The translations under genes and the position numbers were made by a program. The notes beneath the pieces are model-generated. The model was not told the origin of the DNA, searched no databases, and saw nothing but the letters and a program-made list of their open reading frames with translations. From Chloroflexota bacterium (GTDB lineage Bacteria; Chloroflexota; UBA11872; VXNJ01), in NCBI GenBank assembly GCA_009840625.1, contig VXNJ01000007.1:1-64000 (forward strand): DNA of 64,000 nucleotides. The letters run 5' to 3'. Positions 45,775 to 54,945 of the stretch are shown here, piece by piece. Positions within the stretch are counted from its first letter, which is position 1, and the number at the start of each line of letters is the position of its first letter.

Positions 45775-47679
45775 TCACGCCAGCAATAGCGATCCGACGA
45801 CCGCGGCGATGCCCAGCACGACCAGAAGTGTGTAGTTCTGGACCTGCCCTGTCTGCAGGCGCCGGGCGACCGCCGCGACCGCCCGCACCAGCCAGCCGAT
45901 CAGATTGACGATCCCGTCGACCAGGCGCGCGTCCACTCCCCAGAGGAAGAAGGCGCTGGTCCGGGTCCCGCCGGTGATCAATCCGTCGCCGATGTGGTCC
46001 ATGTAGTACTTCTCGCCGGCCAGTTTGTAGAGGCCCGGCACCAGTTTCCGCAGAAGCCGGACCGAGACGATCCCGCGCGAGTAGGCGGCCCAGGCCAAAG
46101 CCACTCCCCCGAGCGCGACGGCGGTCGAGACGAGCGCCATGACCACGGTCAGCGTCTCGTCGCCGGTGAGCTTGTAGTGGATCGAATGCAGGACATGGCC
46201 CAGGTAATCGTGGAAGATTCCATGCTCGGGCGGGATCCCGAGCACCACGCCGGCGACCACCGAGAGCGCGGCCAGGATCACCAGCGGCGAGACCATCGCC
46301 CAGGGCGACTCGTGGGCGTGGTCATAAAGTTCCTGATCGCGCGGCGATCCGTGGAAGGTCATTACGATCATTCGGATCGTATAGAAGGCGGTCAGCAGCG
46401 AAGTCACGAGCCCTGCCGCAAAGTAGATGAGAAAGCCCCAGTTGCCGTCGCTTGAAGCACCTGCGGCGTAGGTCGACGCGATCAGTTCGTCCTTGCTCCA
46501 AAAACCCGCCAGCGGAAAAACCGCCGCCAGCGCGATCCCACCCAGTAGGAACGTGATGTATGTCCAGGGGAGTTTCTTGGCCAGTCCCCCATAGCGCCGC
46601 ATGTCCTGCTCGTCATCCATGGCATGGATGACCGATCCGGAGCCGAGAAAAAGCAACGCCTTGAAGAACGCATGGGTGACCAGGTGGAAGATCGCGGCGA
46701 TGTATGCGCCGGCGCCGAGCCCCATGAACATGAGGCCAAGTTGAGAGACCGTTGAATATGCCAGGACCCGCTTGATATCCGTCTGGACGCAGCCGATCGT
46801 GGCCGCCAGCAGTGCCGTGAACGCCCCGAATCCCCCCACGACCAGCAGCGCGTCGCCGGAGGCTTCGAAGATCACCGAGTGGCGGGCGACCATGTAGACC
46901 CCGGCGGTGACCATCGTCGCGGCGTGGATCAAAGCCGAGACCGGGGTCGGGCCCTCCATCGCGTCCGGGAGCCAGACGTGCAGCGGGAACTGGGCCGATT
47001 TGCCCATCGCGCCCACGAACAACAGCAATGCGATCGCCAGCAGGACGCCGGTCGACGCCCGTTCGACCTGCTCGTGCACTGAGAGGTAGTCGAGCGTCCC
47101 GAACGTCCAGAACACCAGGAAAACTCCCGCGGCGAACCCGAAGTCGCCAATCCGGTTGGTCACGAACGCCTTTATCGCGGCGTCGTTGGCGCTGTTGCGC
47201 CGGTGCCAGAACCCGATCAGCAGGTACGAGCACACCCCGACCATCTCCCAGAAGACGAACAGCAGCAGGAAGTTGTCGGCCATGACCAGCAGGATCATCG
47301 AGAAGACGAACAACGGCAGCCAGACGAAGAAGCGCGCCTGGGAGGGATCGTGGGCCATGTAGGCGGTGGAGTAGACGTGGACCAGGAACGAGACTCCGGT
47401 CACGACTAGTAGCATCACCACCGCCAGTTCGTCGAGCAGGAACCCGATGCTGATCGTCAGGTCGCCGGACGCGACCCAGCGGTAGAGCTCCTGCTGGCGA
47501 TCGGCCGATCCCTCGGCCGGCAAATCGAACCAGAGCAATGCCGAGGCGATGAAAGCCCCGCCGATCGCCAGCGAGGCGATCACCCCGGCGATGCGGCCCA
47601 GGTAGCGCGGTCCGAACAATCCATTGAATAGGAACGCGGCCAGCGGCAGCGCCGGGATAGCCCAGGAGTATTCGGCCAT
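45775..47679 (-). CDS. nuoL: NADH-quinone oxidoreductase subunit L
   Basis: 634 residues, about 16 membrane helices with the long lateral helix at the C-terminal end. FVFWEMVGVCSYLLIGFW holds the essential Glu, and GKSAQFPLHVWLPDAMEGPTPVSALIHAATMVTAGVYM is present as the family signature (given here by its ends GKSAQF and AATMVTAG). DIKRVLAYSTVSQLGLM follows. Distal proton-pumping subunit of complex I. 16 nt after nuoK. Confidence 0.96.
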   Translation of the reverse strand: MAEYSWAIPALPLAAFLFNGLFGPRYLGRIAGVIASLAIGGAFIASALLWFDLPAEGSADRQQELYRWVASGDLTISIGFLLDELAVVMLLVVTGVSFLVHVYSTAYMAHDPSQARFFVWLPLFVFSMILLVMADNFLLLFVFWEMVGVCSYLLIGFWHRRNSANDAAIKAFVTNRIGDFGFAAGVFLVFWTFGTLDYLSVHEQVERASTGVLLAIALLLFVGAMGKSAQFPLHVWLPDAMEGPTPVSALIHAATMVTAGVYMVARHSVIFEASGDALLVVGGFGAFTALLAATIGCVQTDIKRVLAYSTVSQLGLMFMGLGAGAYIAAIFHLVTHAFFKALLFLGSGSVIHAMDDEQDMRRYGGLAKKLPWTYITFLLGGIALAAVFPLAGFWSKDELIASTYAAGASSDGNWGFLIYFAAGLVTSLLTAFYTIRMIVMTFHGSPRDQELYDHAHESPWAMVSPLVILAALSVVAGVVLGIPPEHGIFHDYLGHVLHSIHYKLTGDETLTVVMALVSTAVALGGVALAWAAYSRGIVSVRLLRKLVPGLYKLAGEKYYMDHIGDGLITGGTRTSAFFLWGVDARLVDGIVNLIGWLVRAVAAVARRLQTGQVQNYTLLVVLGIAAVVGSLLLA

Positions 47680-47695
47680 CAGCTTGCCCTGCTAC

Positions 47696-48001
47696 CTAGC
47701 CGCGCAGCGACTGGAGGCGGTCGACGAAGAACCCGGAGATCTGGCGCGATAGGGCAACCAGGATCGCAAGGCCCACGACCGCTTCGGCGGCCGCGATGGT
47801 GAGCGTCAAGAGCACCAGCATGTAGCCGGCCAGGTCGTAGTTGTAGACCGCGAAAGCGCCCAGGTTCAGGATCGCGCCCTGGAGCATCAACTCGACCGAG
47901 AGGAAGACAACGATAATGTTGCGGCGGATCAACACCCCGACCGCGCCGAGCGAGAAGAGGATCGCGCCGACTATGAGGAAGGCCGAAAGCGGCAGGGTCA
48001 A
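47696..48001 (-). CDS. nuoK: NADH-quinone oxidoreductase subunit K
   Basis: 101 residues, three membrane helices. The two buried Glu residues of the proton path are in SVELMLQGAIL near residue 37 and IAAAEAVVGLAIL near 73. The ATG overlaps the nuoJ stop by 4 nt. Confidence 0.96.
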   Translation of the reverse strand: MTLPLSAFLIVGAILFSLGAVGVLIRRNIIVVFLSVELMLQGAILNLGAFAVYNYDLAGYMLVLLTLTIAAAEAVVGLAILVALSRQISGFFVDRLQSLRG

Positions 48002-48615
48002 TGCGCGCCCCCGTGCGAATCGCCCTCGAGCGCGGCGACGTATTCGGCGCCGGCGGCGTCGGTGACCGGGTCGACATCCTCTTCGATCTCTTCCTCGTCG
48101 GACGCCCGCCGCGCCAGGACGAGTCCGGCAATCGAGGCCGCCATCAGCAGGACCCCGGCCACCTCGAACGGCAGCGCATATTGGGAAAAGATCACGTCGG
48201 CGGCGGCGATCGCGGATCCGCCGGCGGCGTCGATGGCCTCGGGCGAATAGCGCCCCAACTGCTCCCTGCTCGGGTTGGGCTGGGCGGCCGCCACCCAGAC
48301 GGCCTCGATCAGCAGCAGCGCCCCGAGGGGAATACCGAGCCAGGTCTGGTAGCGGTGCAGGTATCGGGTCTCTTCGTGCTGGTGGAGGTTGAGCAGCATC
48401 ATCGTGAAAAGGAAGAGGACGATGATCGCGCCGGCGTACACCAGGACATTAAGAACCGCCAGGAACCCGGAACCCAGGATCACCAGCATCCCGGTGACGT
48501 GAAAAACCGTCAGGACCAATGCCAGCGCGCAGTGAATCGGGCTTCGCAGGAGCACCACGGCCAAACCGCTGACGACGGCGACAACCGACAGGTAGACGAA
48601 AGCGGCTTCGGTCAC
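47998..48615 (-). CDS. nuoJ: NADH-quinone oxidoreductase subunit J
   Basis: 205 residues, five membrane helices with a long acidic C-terminal tail (SDEEEIEEDVDPVTDAAG). The conserved NVLVYAGAIIVLFLFTMMLLN block near residue 60 holds the flexible helix 3 linked to quinone-coupled conformational change. It lies 4 nt after nuoI and overlaps nuoK by 4 nt. Confidence 0.95.
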   Translation of the reverse strand: MTEAAFVYLSVVAVVSGLAVVLLRSPIHCALALVLTVFHVTGMLVILGSGFLAVLNVLVYAGAIIVLFLFTMMLLNLHQHEETRYLHRYQTWLGIPLGALLLIEAVWVAAAQPNPSREQLGRYSPEAIDAAGGSAIAAADVIFSQYALPFEVAGVLLMAASIAGLVLARRASDEEEIEEDVDPVTDAAGAEYVAALEGDSHGGAH

Positions 48616-48619
48616 CTGG

Positions 48620-49069
48620 TTACTTGTTCCAGTGGTGCTTGAAGAGCTGCTGGTCGGAGTCTTCCCACATCTGCATCATCGTGTCGGCGTCGATCACCAA
48701 CTCGGAGCGGTCCGGGGTGACGGTGTGATAGGCGGGAGTGACCTGCAGGGCGTCGACCGGGCAGGCCTCGATGCACAGATAGCAATAGATGCAGCGGCCC
48801 AGGTCGAATTCGTAGCGCTCGACCCAGCGCGTCCCGTCTTCGGCCTCGGACGTATCGATCCGGATAACGTCGTTGGGGCAGGCGGTCTCGCAGAGTCCGC
48901 AGCCTACGCACGAGAGCAGACCGGTCACCTCGTCGCGCCGCATCCCGACCATGCCGCGGAAGCGCTCGGCCACCGGGCGCGGCTCTTCCGGATAAAGGTA
49001 GGTGATGGGTTTTCGGAACCCGATCGAGAAGACCTTGGCCAGGCCGGTGAGTAGTCCCTTGCCGAACAT
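48620..49069 (-). CDS. nuoI: NADH-quinone oxidoreductase subunit I
   Basis: 149 residues. Two 4Fe-4S ferredoxin motifs are present: CVGCGLCETACPND near residues 54-67 and CIYCYLCIEACPVD near 93-106. These carry clusters N6a and N6b toward N2. RGMVGMRRDEVTG and YEFDLGRC are family blocks. The usual longer N-terminal part is shortened compared with E. coli. The acceptor cluster N2 belongs to NuoB, whose gene is not in this operon. Confidence 0.95.
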   Translation of the reverse strand: MFGKGLLTGLAKVFSIGFRKPITYLYPEEPRPVAERFRGMVGMRRDEVTGLLSCVGCGLCETACPNDVIRIDTSEAEDGTRWVERYEFDLGRCIYCYLCIEACPVDALQVTPAYHTVTPDRSELVIDADTMMQMWEDSDQQLFKHHWNK

Positions 49070-49078
49070 TTGCCCTCT

Positions 49079-50080
49079 CTAGCTCCAGAAAATCCGCATG
49101 ACCGTGGCCAGCGCCAGGTTCACGACTCCGGCCGGCAGCAGTATCTTCCAGCAGAACCCCATCAGCTGGTCGTAGCGCAGCCGCGGCAGGGTCCCGCGCA
49201 GGAGTATGTAAAGGAACATCACAACTAGCGCCTTGCCGACTATCCAGAGGATCCCGGACAGGCCCTCGGCGCCGGGAATCGTCCAACCGTTCCAGCCGCC
49301 CAAAAAGAGGATTGCGACCAGGAACGAAGACAGCAGCATGTTGGCGTACTCGGCCATGAAGAAGAAGGCCCAGCGCATGCCCGAATACTCGACGTGGTAG
49401 CCGGCCACGATCTCGGTCTCGGCTTCCGGCAGGTCGAAGGGTACCCGGTTGGTCTCGGCCACGACCGAGATCAGGAAGATGAGGAACCCGAGCAGCTGCG
49501 GGACGATGTGCCACATGTGCTTCTGGGACTCGACGATGTCGATCAGCGAGAACGAGCCCGCGTACATCAGGACGCCCAGGATCGCCAAGCCGAGCGAGAT
49601 CTCGTAGGAGATCACCTGGGCCGAGGAGCGCAGCGATCCGAAGTGCGCGTACTTCGAATTCGACGACCAGCCCGACATCACCGGACCGTAGGCGTTGAGC
49701 GAACCCAGCGCCAGCACGAACAGCAGGGCGACGTTCAGGTCCACGATCCATAGTTCGATCTCGCGGCCCAGCTCGATTCGCGGGCCCAGCGGGATGACCG
49801 CCCAGGCGGTGGCGGCCGGCACCACCATGAACAGCGGCGCCAGCCAGAAGACGACCTTGTCGCCCCAAGGCGGGATTATGTCTTCCTTTACTCCCAGCTT
49901 CAATCCATCGACGAGCGTCTGCAGCACTCCCCAGGGACCGACCCGGTTGGGGCCGTAGCGGGCCTGGACGCGGCCCAGGTACTTGCGTTCGGCCAGGACC
50001 CAGATCATCGGCGAGGTGAAGAACACCACGAAGAAGACCAGGATCTTGACCGCGAGGATGACCACATCCCAGCCGTCCAT
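49079..50080 (-). CDS. nuoH: NADH-quinone oxidoreductase subunit H
   Basis: 333 residues, eight membrane helices. NuoH forms the quinone entry site with NuoB and NuoD. AERKYLGRVQARYGPNRVGPWG near residues 31-52 and ETNRVPFDLPEAETEIVAGYHVEYSGMRW near 205 are the family signatures (given here by their ends). Its ATG lies 1 nt after the nuoG stop. Confidence 0.96.
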   Translation of the reverse strand: MDGWDVVILAVKILVFFVVFFTSPMIWVLAERKYLGRVQARYGPNRVGPWGVLQTLVDGLKLGVKEDIIPPWGDKVVFWLAPLFMVVPAATAWAVIPLGPRIELGREIELWIVDLNVALLFVLALGSLNAYGPVMSGWSSNSKYAHFGSLRSSAQVISYEISLGLAILGVLMYAGSFSLIDIVESQKHMWHIVPQLLGFLIFLISVVAETNRVPFDLPEAETEIVAGYHVEYSGMRWAFFFMAEYANMLLSSFLVAILFLGGWNGWTIPGAEGLSGILWIVGKALVVMFLYILLRGTLPRLRYDQLMGFCWKILLPAGVVNLALATVMRIFWS

Positions 50081-52528
50081 CTAGGCAGGACCAGCCTTCC
50101 GCAGCGAGACCGGCCGCCCGTCCGCTCCGCCCGGGTAGAGCTGCTCGCCGGCCGCGCCAGTCAGGCCGTCGGCCAGGTAAACGACCCCGGCCGGAACCCG
50201 ATCGTCGATCAGGACTTCGACGTCTACCGAACCGAACGCCGAGCGCAGGACGGCCCGCTCTCCACCCGCGAGCCCGAGCCAGTCGGCGTCCGAGGATCCG
50301 ATCTCGACGCACTCGGAGTAGATCCCCGATAAGACCTCGCCGCGGCGCAGGTTGCGGCTTCCGGAGAACAGGTTGGTCTCATTGGCCAGCACCAGCGGAA
50401 GGTCGGCGGTGGGCTGACGGACCTGCCCGTTTTCCTTTGCCACGGGCGGATCGCCCGGTTGGCGCTGGGCGATGCCAAACGAACCGAGCTCCTGCCAGAG
50501 TCCGGAGCTCGAGCGGTGCCCGAATCCGAACCCGACGTAGTCGGCCAGGCGGGCTGCGATTTCCCAGTCGGCGCGCGCATGACCGGGTGGCGGGACCGAG
50601 ACCTCGAGATGGTTGGCGCGGCCCTCGAACGAAATCAGGTGCCCGTCCTTTTCGGCCGAAGCGGCTCCGGGCAGGACCACGTCGGCGACCTCGGTCAACG
50701 GTCCGGCGTGGGTCGCCTGGACTATGAGCAGGCGGACATCGTCCAACACCGCGGCGTTCACCGATCCGCCAGGCAGCTGAGCGGGGTCCTCGATTCCGGC
50801 CAGGTACAGCGCGGCAAGTTCGCCTGAAGAGGCAAGATCGGCGAAATCGCGGCCCCGACCGGTCGGCGGACTGCTCCATGCCGTGCTAAGCGCGGACTGG
50901 GATTCGGCATCATCGGCCGGGATCCGACCCGGCAGAAGGTCCGGCCCGATTCCGGCCCGCCAGATTCCGGCCGCGTTCGCCGTCTCCGGCAGCGGGCAGA
51001 GAGTTGCTCCGGTCGCTCCGGCCAGGCGGCTGGCAGCGGCGGCGATCTCGGCTCCGCGCCCCCGCGTCCAGGCGCCGGTGTCCCAAATAAGGAACGCCCG
51101 CTGGGCGTCGGCGAGTTTTCGGGCTAGGCCGGAAAGCTGTTCGGAGTCGATTCCCAAGGCGGCGGCCGATTCTGTAGACGGCTCGGCAAGAGCTTCAAGG
51201 AATGAGATCTCGTCACCGGGCTTGATGCGCAGTGACGAATCTGCGAAAACGTCCAGTCCGGAGCCGACCCGCGTCGCGGTCGCGTAAGCCATCTGCCCCT
51301 TGCGCGCGGCCGCTTTCATGTGCGCCGCGAGGACGTTGTGGGTCCCGTTAACATCCGCTCCGAACACGAGCGCGAAGTCCGAATTGAGCACCGCGTCCTG
51401 GTCAGGGAAAAGGGCCGCGCTGCCGAGTTGCGCCTCGATCGCATCGGCGGCCCTGACGAACCCGGATTCGGCCTGGTAAACGTTTGCCGTCCCCAGCGCC
51501 CCGCGCGCCAGTCGCGCGAACGCGTAGCCGTCCTCGACCGAGAGTTCGTTCCCGGCCACAACGGCTATCGATTCAGGGCCTTCGCGTCGGGCGATCTCGA
51601 GCAGCGAGTCACCGACGTGCTCGATCGCCTCCGGCCAGCCCACCTCGACTAGCTCCCCGCCACGGCGGATCATCGGCGCGGTGACCCGCGAGGGGTCGTT
51701 GACGTGTTCCCAGCCGAAGAAGCCCTTGCCGCAAAGGATCCCGCGGTTGGGTTCGGCGACCGGCCGGGCCCTGGCGCGCAGGACCGTGCCCTTGCGCGAT
51801 TCGAGCTGCAGCTGGCAACCGACCGAGCAGTGCGGGCAGGTCGTCTGCGTCTGGACCGTCTGCCAGGCCCTTGCCTGGTGCTTGAACGGCCGGCTCAGGA
51901 CCGCGCCAACCGGGCAGACCTCGACGCACATGCCGCAGCGTTCGCAGTCCATGAACTTGTGCTGGGCGGTGACGATGAAGGATTTGGACCCCCGGTCGGA
52001 TACGTCCAGGGCGTGCACGCCCATCTGCTCGTCGCAGACCCGCACGCACCGGTAGCAGAGGATGCACCGGTTGTGATTGATCATGATCACTTCGTTGAGG
52101 TGTTCCTCTGGGAACGCCTTGGAGACGGTCTCGAAGGGGCTGCTCCAGATGTTCAGGCCGAACGTTTCGTCCTGGAGCTCGCAGGTTCCGGACTGGTCGC
52201 AGTAGGGGCAGTCGAGCGGATGGTGCTGGAGCAGCAGTTCGATCGTCTGACGCCGGATCTGCTGCATCTCGTCGGTGTCGGTCTTGACCGTCATGCCGTC
52301 GGCGGCGGGCGTGGTGCAGGAGGCCATCGGCCGTGGCGGCCCGGGCGAGATCTCGACCACGCACATGCGGCAGGCCCCGACCGGTTCGAGGATTTCGTGG
52401 TTACACAGCGTGGGGACGTCGATCCCGACCGATTCGGCGGCCTGGAGTACAGTCAAGCCCTTGGGAACGGTGACTTCCCGGCCGTCGATAGTCAGGGTGA
52501 CGGTGTCGGCGGGCGCGTTTACGGCCAT
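50081..52528 (-). CDS. nuoG: NADH-quinone oxidoreductase subunit G
   Basis: 815 residues. The N-terminal 2Fe-2S cluster N1b uses CNHEILEPVGACRMC and a Cys 13 residues later. The His-Cys cluster N5 uses HHPLDCPYCDQSGTC. Two 4Fe-4S sets follow (CILCYRCVRVC and CERCGMCVEVC). CPHCSVGC plus a Cys 27 residues on may carry the extra N7 cluster. The C-terminal molybdopterin-oxidoreductase-like fold lacks obvious cofactor ligands, as in other NuoG. NuoE and NuoF, its usual electron donors, are not encoded between nuoD and nuoG (2-bp gap). Confidence 0.95.
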   Translation of the reverse strand: MAVNAPADTVTLTIDGREVTVPKGLTVLQAAESVGIDVPTLCNHEILEPVGACRMCVVEISPGPPRPMASCTTPAADGMTVKTDTDEMQQIRRQTIELLLQHHPLDCPYCDQSGTCELQDETFGLNIWSSPFETVSKAFPEEHLNEVIMINHNRCILCYRCVRVCDEQMGVHALDVSDRGSKSFIVTAQHKFMDCERCGMCVEVCPVGAVLSRPFKHQARAWQTVQTQTTCPHCSVGCQLQLESRKGTVLRARARPVAEPNRGILCGKGFFGWEHVNDPSRVTAPMIRRGGELVEVGWPEAIEHVGDSLLEIARREGPESIAVVAGNELSVEDGYAFARLARGALGTANVYQAESGFVRAADAIEAQLGSAALFPDQDAVLNSDFALVFGADVNGTHNVLAAHMKAAARKGQMAYATATRVGSGLDVFADSSLRIKPGDEISFLEALAEPSTESAAALGIDSEQLSGLARKLADAQRAFLIWDTGAWTRGRGAEIAAAASRLAGATGATLCPLPETANAAGIWRAGIGPDLLPGRIPADDAESQSALSTAWSSPPTGRGRDFADLASSGELAALYLAGIEDPAQLPGGSVNAAVLDDVRLLIVQATHAGPLTEVADVVLPGAASAEKDGHLISFEGRANHLEVSVPPPGHARADWEIAARLADYVGFGFGHRSSSGLWQELGSFGIAQRQPGDPPVAKENGQVRQPTADLPLVLANETNLFSGSRNLRRGEVLSGIYSECVEIGSSDADWLGLAGGERAVLRSAFGSVDVEVLIDDRVPAGVVYLADGLTGAAGEQLYPGGADGRPVSLRKAGPA

Positions 52529-52530
52529 GT

Positions 52531-53790
52531 TCAGCGGTCCACTTCGCCGAGAACGATATCGATGCTGCCGATGCAGGCGACCAGGTCGGCTATGAGCTCG
52601 CCTTCGACCATTTCCGAGAGCGAGGAGAGATTCACGAACGACGGCGAACGGATGTGGCAGCGGTAGGGGACGCCCGATCCGTCGGAGACGAAGTAGAAGC
52701 CAAGTTCCCCTTTCGGCGACTCGACCCCGAAATAGGTGTCGCCCGGCGGCGGTGAATACCCCTCGATCACCAGCTTGAAGTGGTTGATCATCGCCTCCAT
52801 GTCGCCGCGCATCCCGGCCGGTTCCCAGCCCGAAACGCGTTCGATCTCCGGCCAGACGACGTTGGCGTTGTTGGCGTTCACCGGCTCGCCGGCAAGTTCG
52901 CGGGCGCGTTCGACGGACTGGAGGATGATGGCCCGCGACTGGAAGAGTTCGTTGAGCCGCACCAAGTAGCGCGACCAGACGTCGCAGCCGTTAAACACCG
53001 GCACCTCGAAGTCGATCTGGTCGTAGCGGGCGTACGGCTGATTGCGGCGCAGGTCCCAGTCGACGCCCGACCCGCGCAATGAGGGTCCGGTCACGCCGTA
53101 GCTGATCGCTTTTTCCGGCTCGATGATCCCGACACCCTGCGTGCGCATCTGGTAGATCTCGTTGCCGGTCAGGATCGTGTCGAATTCCTCGACCGTGAAC
53201 CCGTTGGCAAATTCCTCGACGTGATCGAGCCAGCCGGGCGGGTCGTCGTGTCTCCCAACGCCGCCGGCCCGCATGTAATTCGTGGTTAGGCGGGCGCCGC
53301 AACCCTCCTCGAAGAGCCCCGAGATCTTCTCGCGTTCGCGGAAAGCGTAGAGAAACATCGACATCGCGCCCATGTCCAGGCTGTGCGTGCCGATCCAGAT
53401 CATGTGACCGTAGATCCGGGCAAGTTCCATCACGATCATGCGCAGGTAGTGGGCGCGCTCGGGGACTTGGTCCTCGATGCCGAGTAGTTTTTCGACCGCC
53501 ATCAAGTAGCCAAGGTTGTTGGCCGGGGCGGCGGTGTAGTCGGTGCGGTCGGTATAGACCATGCCCTGGTAGTAGAGGCGCGACTCGATCAGTTTTTCGA
53601 CGCCGCGGTGCAGGTAGCCGATGTCGCAGTCGGCCTTCTCGATCGTTTCGCCGGCGATCTGGGCTGCGACTCGCAGGACCCCGTGGGTGGAAGGGTGCTG
53701 GGGTCCGATGTTGATCATCATCCGGTCCGGCGGCGGGTCGGCCATTCGCGCCGGCAGCGGCTGGTGGGTGCCCCTCATTTGCATGCTCAT
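52531..53790 (-). CDS. nuoD: NADH-quinone oxidoreductase subunit D
   Basis: About 419 residues from the ATG at 53790; the frame is open upstream into nuoC but that part is Arg-rich and not NuoD. It is the 49-kDa quinone-binding subunit, with NIGPQHPSTHGVLR near residues 28-41 and IGYLHRGVEKLIES following. NNANVVWPEIERV and ESPKGELGFYFVSDGSGVPYR complete the family pattern. The ATG overlaps the nuoC stop by 4 nt. Confidence 0.96.
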   Translation of the reverse strand: MSMQMRGTHQPLPARMADPPPDRMMINIGPQHPSTHGVLRVAAQIAGETIEKADCDIGYLHRGVEKLIESRLYYQGMVYTDRTDYTAAPANNLGYLMAVEKLLGIEDQVPERAHYLRMIVMELARIYGHMIWIGTHSLDMGAMSMFLYAFREREKISGLFEEGCGARLTTNYMRAGGVGRHDDPPGWLDHVEEFANGFTVEEFDTILTGNEIYQMRTQGVGIIEPEKAISYGVTGPSLRGSGVDWDLRRNQPYARYDQIDFEVPVFNGCDVWSRYLVRLNELFQSRAIILQSVERARELAGEPVNANNANVVWPEIERVSGWEPAGMRGDMEAMINHFKLVIEGYSPPPGDTYFGVESPKGELGFYFVSDGSGVPYRCHIRSPSFVNLSSLSEMVEGELIADLVACIGSIDIVLGEVDR

Positions 53791-54365
53791 CGGGCATCGC
53801 CCCAGAAATCGTCGGGGTCGACCTTGCCCAGGGCGTCGGTCTGGTAGGCGTCGATCGGGAAGTCCGGCCCCTCGAGCGGGAAATCCTTGCGCATCGGAAA
53901 CCAGGGGTACGGCTGCGGCATCAGGATCCGACGCAAGTCCGGGTGTCCGTCGAACTCGATCCCGAACATGTCGTAGCACTCGCGCTCCTGCCAGTCGGCG
54001 GTCAGATAGAGATCCGACACGGTCGGGGCGTTCTCGCCCATCGCAATGTCGGTCTTGAGGGCCATGAAGACGTTCTTGCTCAGCGACCGCAGGTGGTAGA
54101 CGAGCTCGAATTCCCGCTCGCGCTCCGGCCAGTGGACAACGGTGATCGAGACAAGCAGCTTGAATTCGACGGCAGATTCATCGCGCAGGGCTGCAATGGA
54201 CCGGTGAAGGTCCTCAATACCGACCCGAACGCTCAGGTCGCCGCGGTCCCGCCAAACCGCGTCCTCGGGCGCAAAGGGAAGAGCGCCCCGGACCGCCGCT
54301 TCAAGCTCTTCGTCTGAGAGCTGCGGCGTGCGCGCGGTGGGGAGGAGGATCTCAGCGGACGACAA
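53787..54365 (-). CDS. nuoC: NADH-quinone oxidoreductase subunit C
   Basis: 192 residues from a TTG 3 nt after the nuoA stop. Family blocks are VFMALKTDIAMGENAPTV and the signature ADWQERECYDMFGIEFDGHPDLRRIL, cut here to ADWQERECYDMFGI. The ending GPDFPIDAYQ is usual. NuoC is a separate gene, not fused to nuoD. NuoB normally lies between nuoA and nuoC, but there is no room for it. Confidence 0.95.
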   Translation of the reverse strand: MSSAEILLPTARTPQLSDEELEAAVRGALPFAPEDAVWRDRGDLSVRVGIEDLHRSIAALRDESAVEFKLLVSITVVHWPEREREFELVYHLRSLSKNVFMALKTDIAMGENAPTVSDLYLTADWQERECYDMFGIEFDGHPDLRRILMPQPYPWFPMRKDFPLEGPDFPIDAYQTDALGKVDPDDFWGDAR

Positions 54366-54368
54366 GGA

Positions 54369-54749
54369 TCAGCCTTCGTGTACCGCCCAGTCAAACACTC
54401 CCATCTTCCACGCCACCAGATCGGCCACGGCCAGAAAGACCACGAACAGGGTCATCAGCCCGGCCATGTACAGTTTTTCGCCCAATTCGGTGAGCGAGGC
54501 AAAGTGCACCGCCCACGGATAGAGGAATACGAGCTCAAGATCGAAGGCGACAAAAAGCATCGCAACCATGTAGAACTTCACCTGGTGCTGGCCGCGGGTA
54601 TCGCCGGTAGCCGGCATGCCCGATTCGTACGCTTCGAGCTTGGCCCCGACGTCCCGGTGGGGCCTCAATATCCCTGCCCCAACCAGGCTGGCCACCGCGA
54701 ATACGGTGATCACGACGGCCATCAAAACCGGCCCTATGTAATTTGGCAA
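54369..54749 (-). CDS. nuoA: NADH-quinone oxidoreductase subunit A
   Basis: 126 residues from a TTG, three membrane helices. The loop KLEAYESGMPATGDTRGQ replaces the usual YECG(x)P with Glu-Ser-Gly. FYMVAMLFVAFDLELVFLYPWAV is the family signature with its acidic residues. It is the first gene of the nuo operon. The promoter should lie in the 196-bp divergent gap to the HyuA-like gene. Confidence 0.95.
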   Translation of the reverse strand: MPNYIGPVLMAVVITVFAVASLVGAGILRPHRDVGAKLEAYESGMPATGDTRGQHQVKFYMVAMLFVAFDLELVFLYPWAVHFASLTELGEKLYMAGLMTLFVVFLAVADLVAWKMGVFDWAVHEG

Positions 54750-54931
54750 TCAGCTCCCGGCTTTCGCTGCATAAGTCGGTTGCGGAAAATAATCGGTTGA
54801 AAGCGCCCGAAATTCTATTCCCAGACCAGATTGCGATTCTTCGCCTCGCGGGGTTCGCAAGCCTGGTTCGGAAACGTTTATTGGCGGGCGTAAACCGTCG
54901 ACTCATGTAAGGGAATGCCCTTTTGAAGGCC

Positions 54932-54938
54932 AAGGAGG
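54932..54938 (+). promoter_or_regulatory. Shine-Dalgarno site pointing to a CTG start
   Basis: A perfect AAGGAGG lies 7 nt before a CTG at 54946. No ATG, GTG or TTG in the HyuA-like frame fits this site; the first GTG is 18 nt further. Confidence 0.65.
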
Positions 54939-54945
54939 CGCAGCG

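Noticed and set aside
54365-54369. A possible hidden nuoB between nuoA and nuoC
   Set aside because: Only 3 bp separate the two genes. The other nuo junctions also have no room, and no Cys pattern of NuoB appears in any frame nearby.
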